DNA of 63,473 nucleotides from contig JAYWHT010000026.1 of the NCBI GenBank assembly GCA_043777595.1, positions 1 through 63,473 on the forward strand. The letters run 5' to 3'. Both the position numbers and the translations under genes were made by a program. This document shows, piece after piece, positions 16,875-24,572 of the stretch. How positions within the stretch are numbered: the stretch's first letter is position 1; every line of letters begins with the position of its first letter. This DNA is from JAYVJH01 sp043777595 (GTDB lineage: Bacteria > Bacteroidota > Bacteroidia > Cytophagales > Spirosomataceae). The notes beneath the pieces were generated by a model. It saw nothing but the letters and a program-made list of their open reading frames with translations. It made no database searches and was not told the origin of the DNA.

Positions 16875-17222
16875 ATGGCAATAATAATAACCGATGAGTG
16901 CATCAACTGTGGTGCTTGCGAGCCAGAATGTCCCAATACCGCCATTTATGAGGGTGGAGTAGAGTGGAACTTCTCGGGTGGAACAAACCTAATAGACATT
17001 GACTTTGGCGATGGCACTGTTACAGATGCCAAACTCAAACAAACGCCCGTGTCGAATGAGTTTTATTATATAGTAGCCGACAAATGTACCGAGTGTATGG
17101 GCTTTCATGAAGAGCCACAGTGTGCGGCCGTTTGCCCAGTAGATTGCTGCATACCAGACCCCGACCATGTCGAAGACGAAGAAACGCTGCTGTCTAAAAA
17201 AGCTTGGATGCACGGCGAGTAA
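16875..17222 (+). CDS. 4Fe-4S dicluster ferredoxin
   Basis: 115 residues with two Cys clusters: CINCGACEPECP near residues 10-21 and CTECMGFHEEPQCAAVCPVDCC at about 73-94. The second has the long insertion between its Cys residues typical of the Bacteroidota/Chromatium-type 2[4Fe-4S] ferredoxins. It is a small cytoplasmic electron carrier. The adjacent divergent acyl-CoA reductase may be functionally linked but no direct partner can be proven. The middle segment (FSGGTNLIDIDFGDGTVTDAKL) is a usual inter-cluster loop. A strong terminator follows. Confidence 0.95.
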   Translation: MAIIITDECINCGACEPECPNTAIYEGGVEWNFSGGTNLIDIDFGDGTVTDAKLKQTPVSNEFYYIVADKCTECMGFHEEPQCAAVCPVDCCIPDPDHVEDEETLLSKKAWMHGE

Positions 17223-17246
17223 ATCAACAGAAACATATTTTTATCA

Positions 17247-17279
17247 AAAAAGCCGCTGATACATCAGCGGCTTTTTTTG
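17247..17279 (+). terminator. Rho-independent terminator after ferredoxin
   Basis: AAAGCCGCTGAT and ATCAGCGGCTTT form the stem, followed by seven T residues. Confidence 0.9.
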
Positions 17280-17280
17280 T

Positions 17281-17589
17281 GGATTACGATTTTAGATTTT
17301 AAATAAAATATAACTATTTCAATATTTATTTTAAATATTATAAAAAATTAAAAAAATAATATTTGGCAAAATAGGGTATATTCAAAATAATCATAAAAAT
17401 ATAAATTCACTATTTTTTATTAAATACTTATATATTACATTGACTTATGCCTTATTTTTAATGTTTTTTTGTATTTTTTGATATTATTTGATTTATTTTT
17501 GACAAATATTTGGAAATAAATACAAAATCAAGAATATTTGCATTGTCAATAGACATACCACACCATAAAACTATAAACAGAATATAATT
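17281..17589. other. AT-rich intergenic region upstream of the porin gene
   Basis: About 310 bp without a gene, very rich in A/T. A TAnnTTTG-like element (TATTTTTG, 17494-17501) is present with a TTTG about 22 bp upstream; both are weak in so T-rich a stretch. Nothing else can be supported. Confidence 0.4.
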
Positions 17590-18771
17590 ATGAAAATTCA
17601 ATTTTTACTTTATTTATGTTTGGCAACACCTGTATTGTCTTTTCCACAGGAAACTAAACCCGCCACTGCAACGGCTACCGAAGTGAAAGAAGCACCCAAA
17701 AGCCCTTTTACGTTTTCTGGTTACATTGATTCTTATTACATGGGTAATCTCAACTCGCCCGCTTCTCGCTCAAACGTAGGTCTGTCTGGTACAGCCCGTG
17801 CTTTTGATATTCGCTCGGGTCAGTTTTCGTTGGGTTTGGTACAGACTAAGTTTCAGTATTCAAATGCCAGCTCAGATGTGGTAGTCGATTTGGCTTTTGG
17901 CCCTAATGCTGACTTAGGCAACTACGGTAACTTGATTGGGCCACTTGGTCGTGGTACAACGGCACTGGCCATCAAACAAGCCTACTTTAACTGGAAAGCC
18001 ACCGACAAACTCACGCTAACGGCTGGGCAGTTTGGCACACACATTGGCTATGAGGTCATTGATGCTCCTGTCAATTATCATTATTCGTTATCAAATTTGT
18101 TTAACAATGGGCCATTTTACCATATTGGTGTTAAGGCTCAATATGCCATCAGCGACAAAGCCTCGGTTATGCTCGGCTTGGTCAATAACGTGGACAACCT
18201 CAATGACAACAACCGTGCGAAGGGCTTGATTGGCCAAATTTTCTTTACGCCCGTAGCTGGCTGGAATGTATATCTGAACGGAATAGTGTCAAACGAAGCC
18301 AATGTCAAATCAAATGGTTTGGATAGTACAGGCAACTACGCCCTACTCGACTTGACGACAACTTACCAAATTTCGACAAAATTTATGTTGGGACTCAACG
18401 CTGCATATGGCTCACAAACTGGTGATTATCAAGGCGGTGGCGATGTAGGAAAAAGCAAAACTTGGGGTGGTGTAGCCCTTTACACCAACTATGCCGTTAC
18501 CGATAATTTTAGCTTTGGCGCACGTTACGAGAACTTCAACAATCAAAGTGCAGCCCGTGGTTTGCGCTATCTCGATACAAATGACAAATTGGTTGGTGTA
18601 TCAGTAAATTCTTTTACATTAACAGGCACATTCATCGCCGCCGAAGGCCATTTGCTCATCAAGCCTGAGTTTAGAGTCGATTCGTTCGACAAGCCATTTT
18701 TTGACGATGACAAAGGCAATCTAACGGCATCACAATCAACGTTAGGATTGGCTTTTATTTATAAATTCTAA
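17590..18771 (+). CDS. Outer-membrane beta-barrel porin (BBP2/OmpL-like)
   Basis: 393 residues. Signal peptide MKIQFLLYLCLATPVLSFPQ, then a Pro/Lys-rich linker and a barrel beginning FTFSGYIDSYYMGNLNSPASRSNVG. FGPNADLGNYGN, LAIKQAYFNWKATDKLTLTAGQFGTHIGYEVIDAPVNYHYSLSNLFNNGPFYHIGVKA and repeated short aromatic strands match the OmpL-like beta-barrel porin-2 family; the protein ends in YKF as outer-membrane barrels do. Position directly upstream of amt suggests that it passes ammonium or small nitrogen compounds across the outer membrane, which is inference from context. Confidence 0.9.
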   Translation: MKIQFLLYLCLATPVLSFPQETKPATATATEVKEAPKSPFTFSGYIDSYYMGNLNSPASRSNVGLSGTARAFDIRSGQFSLGLVQTKFQYSNASSDVVVDLAFGPNADLGNYGNLIGPLGRGTTALAIKQAYFNWKATDKLTLTAGQFGTHIGYEVIDAPVNYHYSLSNLFNNGPFYHIGVKAQYAISDKASVMLGLVNNVDNLNDNNRAKGLIGQIFFTPVAGWNVYLNGIVSNEANVKSNGLDSTGNYALLDLTTTYQISTKFMLGLNAAYGSQTGDYQGGGDVGKSKTWGGVALYTNYAVTDNFSFGARYENFNNQSAARGLRYLDTNDKLVGVSVNSFTLTGTFIAAEGHLLIKPEFRVDSFDKPFFDDDKGNLTASQSTLGLAFIYKF

Positions 18772-18796
18772 TTTTCCAATATAGATAACACACATC

Positions 18797-18820
18797 AGAG
18801 ACAACGCATGTGTTGTCTCT
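18797..18820. repeat. Hairpin between porin and amt genes
   Basis: AGAGACAAC and its exact reverse complement are separated by GCATGT (9-bp stem). No T-run follows, so it is not a terminator. It may attenuate or stabilise the porin-amt message. Confidence 0.5.
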
Positions 18821-18873
18821 ACTACTACAAATCACGATTTTATTTTTTTAACCTCATTCAAAACCACAATAAA

Positions 18874-20226
18874 ATGAAAAAGTACATTCCTATTTTGATT
18901 CTTCTGGGCATTAGCGTTATTGGAATACTTCTGCCGTCTGTACCCAAAGAGGTACTGACCGATACGGCGGCAAGTTTCAACAAAAATATCAACACAGGTG
19001 ATACGGCTTGGATGTTGGTAGCTACGGCTTTTGTATTGCTAATGACCCCAGGCTTGGCCTATTTTTATGGCGGTATGGTCAATACCAAAAACGTAATTTC
19101 GACCATGCTTCAGAGTTTTATTGCCATGGGTGTTATTAGTATTATTTGGGTAACGGTTGGTTTTAGCTTGGCTTTCGGTGATTCTTTTGGTGGTTTTATT
19201 GGCGACCCACGTACATACTTTATGTTCAATAACGTCATGGACGGCCAGCCGTGGTCATTGGCTCCTACTATTCCGCTGGCCTTATTTGCTTTTTTTCAGT
19301 TAAAATTTGCCGTCATCACACCTGCACTCGTAACAGGTTCAATGGCCGAGCGTATCAAGTTTCGGTCGTATATTTTGTTTATGATTTTGTTTAGTATTTT
19401 TGTTTACGCACCATTGGCCCACTGGACATGGCACCCAGACGGTTTTTTGTTCAAACTCGGTGTACTTGACTTCGCTGGTGGCACGGTCGTACATATGTCG
19501 GCTGGTTGGGCTGCTTTGGCTGCCGCCCTGTACTTGCGCCGCCGCAAAAACCATGCAGAGTCAAACTACCTGCCACCCGCAAACATTCCTTATGTATTGC
19601 TCGGTACAGGCTTATTGTGGTTTGGTTGGTTTGGCTTCAATGCAGGCTCGGCAGTAGGCTCAGGCACATTGGCAGTTTCGGCATTGGCTTGTACCAACAC
19701 TGCCGCCGCTGCGGCTGGTTTGGCCTGGGTACTGTTTGATGCGGCCCGTGGCAAAAAAGTATCGGCTCTCGGCTTTGCTATTGGTGCAGTGGTTGGTTTA
19801 GTCGCCATTACGCCTGCTTGTGGGTTTGTAACTGTGCCACAGTCTATTTTTATAGGTGCAGTTTCGGCTATGGTGTCCAACTATTTGGCACATATCCGTG
19901 CCGAAAGAACTACATTGGACGATACACTTGACGTATTTCCGTGCCACGGTGTAGGTGGTATGATGGGTATGCTGATGACCGGAATTTTTGCATCACATCA
20001 AGTAAATGGCGCAGTACCCGAAGGCAGCGAAGGCTTGGCTTATGGCCAGACAGACTTATTTGTGAAGCACCTCATTGCGTTGGTAGCTGTGTCGGCGTTT
20101 GCGTTTTTTATGTCTTTGTTAATATTAAAAATTACGGACTTGATTGAGCCTCTTCGTGTGTCGGAAGAAGACGAGAAAGTAGGATTGGACGTAAGCCAAC
20201 ACGATGAGTTTTTGGTAGAAGCATAG
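18874..20226 (+). CDS. amt: Ammonium transporter
   Basis: About 450 residues from MKKYIPILILLG at 18874; the frame is open further upstream but those codons read through the hairpin region and lack a sensible signal. Eleven membrane spans are visible. Amt hallmarks: DTAWMLVATAFVLLMTPGLAYFYGGMVNTKNVISTMLQSF, FQLKFAVITPALVTGSMAERIKF, FAGGTVVHMSAGWAALAAALYLRRR (the first pore His), GLLWFGWFGFNAGSA, and DDTLDVFPCHGVGGMMGMLMTGIF (the second His). It imports ammonium across the inner membrane. No GlnK gene is adjacent, unlike in many bacteria. Confidence 0.97.
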   Translation: MKKYIPILILLGISVIGILLPSVPKEVLTDTAASFNKNINTGDTAWMLVATAFVLLMTPGLAYFYGGMVNTKNVISTMLQSFIAMGVISIIWVTVGFSLAFGDSFGGFIGDPRTYFMFNNVMDGQPWSLAPTIPLALFAFFQLKFAVITPALVTGSMAERIKFRSYILFMILFSIFVYAPLAHWTWHPDGFLFKLGVLDFAGGTVVHMSAGWAALAAALYLRRRKNHAESNYLPPANIPYVLLGTGLLWFGWFGFNAGSAVGSGTLAVSALACTNTAAAAAGLAWVLFDAARGKKVSALGFAIGAVVGLVAITPACGFVTVPQSIFIGAVSAMVSNYLAHIRAERTTLDDTLDVFPCHGVGGMMGMLMTGIFASHQVNGAVPEGSEGLAYGQTDLFVKHLIALVAVSAFAFFMSLLILKITDLIEPLRVSEEDEKVGLDVSQHDEFLVEA

Positions 20227-20303
20227 ATTTTTGATTATTCCACACCCTCAAAAAAACAACAACATGACCGCAGTATAATCTGTGGTTTTGTTGTACTTAC
20301 AAA

Positions 20304-20338
20304 GATGCTACTGGCTATGCTGGTAGCATCTTTTTTTT
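20304..20338 (+). terminator. Rho-independent terminator after amt
   Basis: GATGCTAC and GTAGCATC form the stem, followed by eight T residues. Confidence 0.88.
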
Positions 20339-20380
20339 GTTATTGGTATAAATACTGAGGTAAAATAGTTTTTTGTATGT

Positions 20381-20388
20381 TACTTTTG
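20381..20388 (+). promoter_or_regulatory. Candidate -7 element (TAnnTTTG) for the epimerase gene
   Basis: TACTTTTG lies 24 bp before the start codon, between the amt terminator and the epimerase gene. Confidence 0.4.
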
Positions 20389-20412
20389 CCAAAGTAGCAA
20401 ACAAGCCTCAAT

Positions 20413-21519
20413 ATGCCAACAATTACCAAAATAGAAGTTTTCAAGCTCAACATTCAGCTTCATGCACCTGTAACGATAGCGATAGGCACGATTGACGAAG
20501 CCCGAAATATTCTTATTAAAATTCATACTTCTGACGGCCTTGTGGGGCTGGGCGAAGGCGCACCGTTTTGGATGATTGTCGGAGAAACACAAGGCACGGC
20601 CTACGCCGCCGCCCAAGACTTGGCCAAGCTACTCATCGGTAAAAATCCGACTGACATCGAAGGCTGTCTATTGGCTCTCGACCGATATTTAGCCCGAAAC
20701 CCGACCATTAAGAGTACTTTTGATATGGCTCTCTATGACTTAGCGGCCAAATATGCCAATGTGCCACTGTATCAGTTTTTGGGGGGTGCCAATCGTGTCA
20801 TCAAAACAGACCAGACGATATACATTGGTAGCCCCGAAAACATGGCCAACGATGCACTCAAAATAAAAGAGCGAGGCGCAGAAGCCATCAAAGTCAAACT
20901 TGGTACAAATGTCAAAGACGATATTGACAGAATAAAGACAATAAGAACGGCCATCGGCGACCAAATACCAATCAGAACAGATGCCAATCAGGGCTGGGAC
21001 TATGTGGCGGCCAAGCAAGTATTGGCAACCATCGCCGACTTAAACATAGAATATTGCGAGCAGCCCGTCAAAGATTGGGACTTGGTAAATATGGCACGAT
21101 TAAGACAAAACACATCGATCCCGATTTGTGCCGATGAGTCGCTATTTTCGCATCAAGATGCCCTCAAATTGATTCAAGCACAGGCCGCCGACTATTTTAA
21201 TATCAAACTGTCAAAGAGTGGGGGTATCAGAAACGCCATCAAAATCAATGCCATAGCCGAAGCGGCTGGCATAAAGTGCATGATTGGCTGTATGTCTGAG
21301 TCTCGGCTGGGGCTGGCGGCCAATGCCCATTTGGCGGCGGCATTGACCAATATTGTTTTTTATGACTTAGATTCTTGTTTTGAACACGCCCAAGACCCCG
21401 TTGAGGGCGGTATTGTGTTCAAAAACCATTACGACATCGTCATTCCAGATTCAACAGGGCATGGGGCCTGGATTGATGATGTGTTTTTGAAGGGTATGGA
21501 AAGTTTTGTGGTTTGTTGA
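20413..21519 (+). CDS. Dipeptide epimerase (enolase superfamily)
   Basis: 368 residues in the mandelate-racemase/muconate-cycloisomerase fold. Catalytic and metal-binding residues are all in place: K160-V-K162, D190-A-N, E216 in EYCEQPV, D241-E242 in CADESL, and K265 in NIKLSKSGG. The two-base arrangement (Lys on both sides) and the GCMSES segment fit L-Ala-D/L-Glu-type dipeptide epimerases, which help recycle murein peptides. The exact dipeptide preference cannot be fixed from sequence. It starts about 75 bp after the amt terminator and is convergent with the decayed zeta-toxin-like gene. Confidence 0.88.
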   Translation: MPTITKIEVFKLNIQLHAPVTIAIGTIDEARNILIKIHTSDGLVGLGEGAPFWMIVGETQGTAYAAAQDLAKLLIGKNPTDIEGCLLALDRYLARNPTIKSTFDMALYDLAAKYANVPLYQFLGGANRVIKTDQTIYIGSPENMANDALKIKERGAEAIKVKLGTNVKDDIDRIKTIRTAIGDQIPIRTDANQGWDYVAAKQVLATIADLNIEYCEQPVKDWDLVNMARLRQNTSIPICADESLFSHQDALKLIQAQAADYFNIKLSKSGGIRNAIKINAIAEAAGIKCMIGCMSESRLGLAANAHLAAALTNIVFYDLDSCFEHAQDPVEGGIVFKNHYDIVIPDSTGHGAWIDDVFLKGMESFVVC

Positions 21520-21523
21520 GAGA

Positions 21524-21766
21524 TTACTTCATAATCGCTTGCTCAACTGGAACAGCCCAGTCGTTTATTTGGCTATAAATTTTCGCCAGTTGGCCATCAA
21601 CAGCCTTGAACAGTAGTTGAGCATTTGAGTTCTCAATCGAGTTGCCGTAAACGTACAATCTATCAACCAGATTAGCAATGGCGCAACAATTTGCGATAGA
21701 TTTGCTGTAACGGCCAATTATTTTTTGGAATCGGCACATCGTGTCCGCCCTCTATTACTCGATGAG
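21524..21766 (-). pseudogene. Zeta-toxin-like ATPase, C-terminal fragment
   Basis: Minus-strand codons upstream of the insertion boundary read H-R-V-I-E-G-G-H-D-V-P-I-P-K. The frame then shifts at an A-run (around 21721-21727) and continues K-I-I-G-R-Y-S-K-S-I and LVDRLYVYGNSIENSNAQLLFK to the stop. GGHDVP..KI..RY..S plus the VYDNS-like block is the C-terminal half of the zeta-toxin-like P-loop ATPases. The N-terminal half lies on the far side of a 669-bp insert (22436-22789). Together they would give about 199 residues, a normal length. The 71-codon frame here (from 21739) should not be taken as a separate gene. Confidence 0.75.
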
Positions 21767-21818
21767 TTAGCTGCAACCACCAACCACCATAACAGACAAC
21801 AATTAAAATAGAAAAAAT

Positions 21819-22322
21819 ATGAATGACTCAACATCAATAAGAGAAACCATTTGGAACCAATTTGGTGCAAGCCTTGATATGCTTGAAAATGCAATAAATA
21901 TGTGTCCCGACGAACATTGGGACACAGCATTAAATTTTGGGTACACATCTTACCACTGCATTTTTTGGACAGACTATTACTTGACGACTGAACCAAGCAA
22001 ATTTGAACCACCGACACATTTTACATTTTCAGAGTTTGACCCGACAGGCAAAAAGCCAGACAGAACTTACACAAAGACAGAATTGATTTCTTACTTGGAA
22101 CATTGCCGACAGAAAGCAAGTAAATTAATATCAGGGCTGACAACAGAAAAATTAAATGAAAGGTGGATTAACGATTACAAAAACTTTTCGGTACTTGAAA
22201 TTCTGATGTACAACAATAGACACATTCAACATCATTCAGCTCAATTAAACTTGTTACTAAGACAGACAATTAATAATGCACCAGCTTGGGTAAGTCAAGC
22301 AAAAAAACTTGGTGACAGTTAA
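21819..22322 (+). CDS. DinB-like (DinB/YfiT superfamily) four-helix protein
   Basis: 167 residues. The pattern SIRETIWNQFGASLDMLENAINMCPDEHW, then YTSYHCIFWTDYYLT, and a final helix YNNRHIQHHSAQLNLLLRQ gives the spaced His residues of the DinB metal-binding four-helix bundle. DinB-like proteins bind a divalent metal; some act as thiol-dependent transferases. It is the only gene of the cassette-like insert, starts 52 bp inside the left boundary and ends 39 bp before the attC-like site. A/C-rich codon use (many ACA, GAC, AAA) differs somewhat from neighbours, which fits acquisition from elsewhere. Confidence 0.85.
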   Translation: MNDSTSIRETIWNQFGASLDMLENAINMCPDEHWDTALNFGYTSYHCIFWTDYYLTTEPSKFEPPTHFTFSEFDPTGKKPDRTYTKTELISYLEHCRQKASKLISGLTTEKLNERWINDYKNFSVLEILMYNNRHIQHHSAQLNLLLRQTINNAPAWVSQAKKLGDS

Positions 22323-22361
22323 AAAATAATTGACAAACAAACGAGTGGACGAAATGTGGTA

Positions 22362-22435
22362 TGCAGCTAACATGGGGTTTTGTGCAAGTTGGGCGGACGA
22401 AATTCTATTTCCCAACCTGCACAAAACCCTAATCG
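22362..22435 (+). other. attC-like recombination site
   Basis: TGCAGCTAAC, a 4-base spacer, then a 19-bp stem (22375-22393 with 22411-22429, 18 of 19 paired, one A/C mismatch) around a 17-nt loop, and TAATCG at the end. The matching outer box GTTAGCTGCA is at the other end of the insert (21766-21775). Size and symmetry fit attC sites; the family is recognised by structure, not by sequence identity. Confidence 0.6.
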
Positions 22436-22789
22436 CAACACGGCTGGCGTTAATTGAGGGGTGATTTGTACATACGAAAAAAAACGAATAAAATAGTCAG
22501 CTTCTTTGGCTCGCTTCAAAAAATCGACTTTATCATCAGCAGAAAAGACAGTTTCAAAAATCAAACTTTCTTTATTTGCAAGGCAATTTTCACGTCGTTG
22601 AGTTGCTACTTGGGCAGCTTGAAGAACTACCTTTGGTGAGTTTCAATTTCCTAACTCGTGCTGAGTAATTTCGTATAGGTTGATATAAGCACAACCTTTT
22701 ACCCATTCATGTTTAAGAATTTGGGTAGTGATTGACGTTTTGCCAGAACCATTGGGGCTAGCTATCACCAATAATTTAGGTTTTTGCAT
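22436..22789 (-). pseudogene. Zeta-toxin-like ATPase, N-terminal fragment
   Basis: From the ATG at 22789 the minus strand reads MQKPKLLVIASPNGSGKTSI, a complete Walker A motif, then YINLYEITQHELGN and an in-frame TGA (22643-22645). After the stop the family continues: AAQVATQRRENCLANKESLIFETVFSADDKVDFLKRAKEADYFIRFF. A frameshift at an 8-T run is followed by TNHPSINASRVA, where the insertion interrupts the gene. Intact relatives act as toxin-like kinases or nucleotide-binding ATPases. Three defects plus the insertion make it non-functional. Confidence 0.8.
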
Positions 22790-22999
22790 CTGTATTCAAT
22801 AATTGTCGAAAGAAAAATTTAGCCGCATCTATTTCATTGTTTTGATGTATTTTAAATCTTTCACTGGCCAAAGTGGCACGCTCTTTTACATCTTCTAAAA
22901 CGCAATCCATAAGCCCTTCCAATTGCTCATCGGTAGGTTAGGTATCTGATAAAAAACGATATGACGTATCTATATTTAAGTTGCTTTGTTTATGAATGC
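22776..22999 (-). pseudogene. Decayed small gene upstream of the zeta-toxin-like ATPase (possible antitoxin)
   Basis: Minus-strand codons read SNLNIDTSYRFLSDT, an in-frame TAA (22938-22940), then PTDEQLEGLMDCVLEDVKERATLASERFK..LLNTDAKT and a TAA at 22776-22778 that overlaps the ATPase start (ATGCAAAAACCTAA). No proper start codon remains (ATT where ATG is expected). Small acidic helical proteins commonly precede this ATPase family, and the overlap shows they were one transcription unit. An antitoxin role is inference from position only. Confidence 0.55.
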
Positions 23000-23029
23000 T
23001 AAATTAACATTTTAAGCTGACTTATCGGT

Positions 23030-23056
23030 TTTGGCCAACAATAATTCTTATTTTTG
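23030..23056 (+). promoter_or_regulatory. Candidate promoter for the kinase-alkB operon
   Basis: TTTG at 23030-23033 and TATTTTTG (TAnnTTTG) at 23049-23056, 22 bp before the start codon. The 15-bp spacer is shorter than the usual 19-21. Confidence 0.4.
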
Positions 23057-23077
23057 CACAAAAAATAAAAGTAGTTT

Positions 23078-23914
23078 ATGAACGGTAAAATATCAATAAC
23101 AGGCGATTTGGGTAGCGGCAAAAGTACAATTGCTAAAATATTGGCCGAAGAATTTAAGGCCAAGTACCTATCGACAGGGGCAATTCAGCGCAATATCGCC
23201 AGCCGCTACAATATGAGTACTCTGGAAATGAACAAATATGCCGACCTACATAAAGAAATCGATGACGAAATAGATAACGTGTTGCGAGACTTAAATACGT
23301 CTGATAAACGGTTTGTGATTGACTCTCGGTTGGCTTGGTTTTTTATTCCAACTTCGTTCAAGCTCTATTTTACGACCGATGTAGAAGTAGCCGCCAAACG
23401 GGTTTTGAACGATTCGACACGAGTAAATGAAGACTACTCAACGGTCGAAGAGGCTATTAAAAACATCAGAGAACGCAAAAAAAGCGAAAACGAGCGTTTT
23501 TTAAAACTCTACGGCGCCAACTGCGCCGATGTCAATAGCTTTGATTTGATATTAAATACAACTGAACTAAAAACTGTTGTCGTTTCACAATTTATTGCCA
23601 ACGTACTTTCTGGAAAAACAAAAAGTAACAATCAAGTAGTTTGGTGCAACCCCGAAGTATTGTTTCCGACTGAGTCGTTTTCTACGCCATTTGACACGAA
23701 AAACGAGCCAATTACAATAGAAAACCCAGTTTTGGTAGCCGAACAGCAAGGCGCATTGCTGATAGTAGATGGCCATAAAAGAGTAAGCGATGCACTAAAT
23801 TCAAAAATATCAGTTATACCCGTAAAAATAGTTGAGACCAAAAATATTAGCCAAAAAAACACCAACGAATGGGCTGATTTTCATGGATTTAGTTTTTATA
23901 AAGAATTGATATAA
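23078..23914 (+). CDS. Cytidylate-kinase-like / ParB-like fusion protein
   Basis: 278 residues, two parts. Residues 1-175: a nucleoside-monophosphate-kinase P-loop domain with ITGDLGSGKSTIAKILAEEF (Walker A), YLSTGAIQRNIASRYNMS, FVIDSRLAWFF and a LID-like RERKKSENERF, closest in style to the compact archaeal-type Cmk. Residues about 185-278: PITIENPVLVAEQQGALLIVDGHKRVSDALNSKISVIPVKIV, the ParB/Srx-like motif in which DGHKR stands for DGHHR. The fusion could make or use a phosphorylated nucleoside or protein substrate; I know no characterised member. The stop overlaps the alkB start (TAATG), so the two are translationally coupled. Confidence 0.8.
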   Translation: MNGKISITGDLGSGKSTIAKILAEEFKAKYLSTGAIQRNIASRYNMSTLEMNKYADLHKEIDDEIDNVLRDLNTSDKRFVIDSRLAWFFIPTSFKLYFTTDVEVAAKRVLNDSTRVNEDYSTVEEAIKNIRERKKSENERFLKLYGANCADVNSFDLILNTTELKTVVVSQFIANVLSGKTKSNNQVVWCNPEVLFPTESFSTPFDTKNEPITIENPVLVAEQQGALLIVDGHKRVSDALNSKISVIPVKIVETKNISQKNTNEWADFHGFSFYKELI

Positions 23915-24492
23915 TGTCTCAAAACTTATTGCCACACAGCGGTACGGCCAATTACTACGGTCAGATACTGAACAACACTACCGATTATTTTATTGAACTT
24001 TTGGACACTACCGCATGGCAGCACGATGAAGTAGTTATTTTTGGTAAACGAATCGTTACAGCCCGAAAAGTAGCTTGGTATGCCGATAACGGCATAACTT
24101 ATACTTATTCAAACAGTACCAAACATGGTTTGGCTTGGACAAAACCGTTGCTCAAACTCAAAGCCGAGGCCGAAAAACTGGCGGGTGTAGCTTTTAATTC
24201 TTGCTTGCTTAATCTCTACCACAACGGCAACGAAGGCATGGGCTGGCACAGCGACAACGAAAAAACGATTGTAGCCAACAGCCCGATTGCATCATTTAGT
24301 TTTGGTGCAGAGCGTAAGTTTGTTTTCAAACACAAACAAACCAAAGAAAGTGTGTCTGTTATGCTCGAAAACGGTAGCTGCCTGATAATGAAAGGCGAAA
24401 CACAAACACACTGGCTACATAGCTTGCCAAAGGCCACAAAAATAACAAGCCCCCGTGTTAATCTGACATTTAGAGTGATGAAGACCGACTAA
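23914..24492 (+). CDS. alkB: AlkB-type Fe(II)/2-oxoglutarate dioxygenase
   Basis: 192 residues. The dioxygenase core is complete: H-x-D in GMGWHSDNEKTIV, the distal His in THWLHSLPK, and the 2-oxoglutarate-binding R-x5-R in SPRVNLTFRVM. FNSCLLNLYHNG and SFSFGAERKFVFKHK are the nucleotide-recognition region of AlkB (compare ALKBH2/3-like forms). It removes methyl adducts such as 1-methyladenine and 3-methylcytosine from DNA or RNA. It overlaps the kinase-fusion gene by one base, pointing to a joint nucleic-acid role. It ends at a bidirectional terminator. Confidence 0.94.
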   Translation: MSQNLLPHSGTANYYGQILNNTTDYFIELLDTTAWQHDEVVIFGKRIVTARKVAWYADNGITYTYSNSTKHGLAWTKPLLKLKAEAEKLAGVAFNSCLLNLYHNGNEGMGWHSDNEKTIVANSPIASFSFGAERKFVFKHKQTKESVSVMLENGSCLIMKGETQTHWLHSLPKATKITSPRVNLTFRVMKTD

Positions 24493-24572
24493 AAACAGAA
24501 AAATGATAAACTGCAAAAATGTAAAAATAAAAAGTGTTACTTCATTTTTATAAATTCTGGGCAAATAATAAA

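Larger units (their letters stand above)
21767..22435 (+). mobile_element. Integron-cassette-like insertion with a terminal attC-like site
   Basis: Removing 21767-22435 exactly rejoins GATGAG to CAACACGG. On the minus strand this restores S-R-V-A-H-R-V-I-E-G-G in one frame of the interrupted ATPase. The insert begins with TTAGCTGCA (preceded by G) and ends with an attC-like hairpin; its R''-like box TGCAGCTAAC (22362-22371) is the exact reverse complement of GTTAGCTGCA, made by the last G plus the first nine bases. That is what a circularised gene cassette requires. It carries one gene, in the usual orientation with the hairpin at its 3' end. No integron integrase is present in the window. 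Confidence 0.65.

Noticed and set aside
21524..21739. A stand-alone 71-codon gene on the minus strand.
   Set aside because: It is the C-terminal piece of the interrupted zeta-toxin-like ATPase; the family continues upstream through a frameshift to the insertion boundary.
21500..23100. An integron integrase or transposase gene near the cassette.
   Set aside because: None is present in either strand; the recombinase must be elsewhere or lost.
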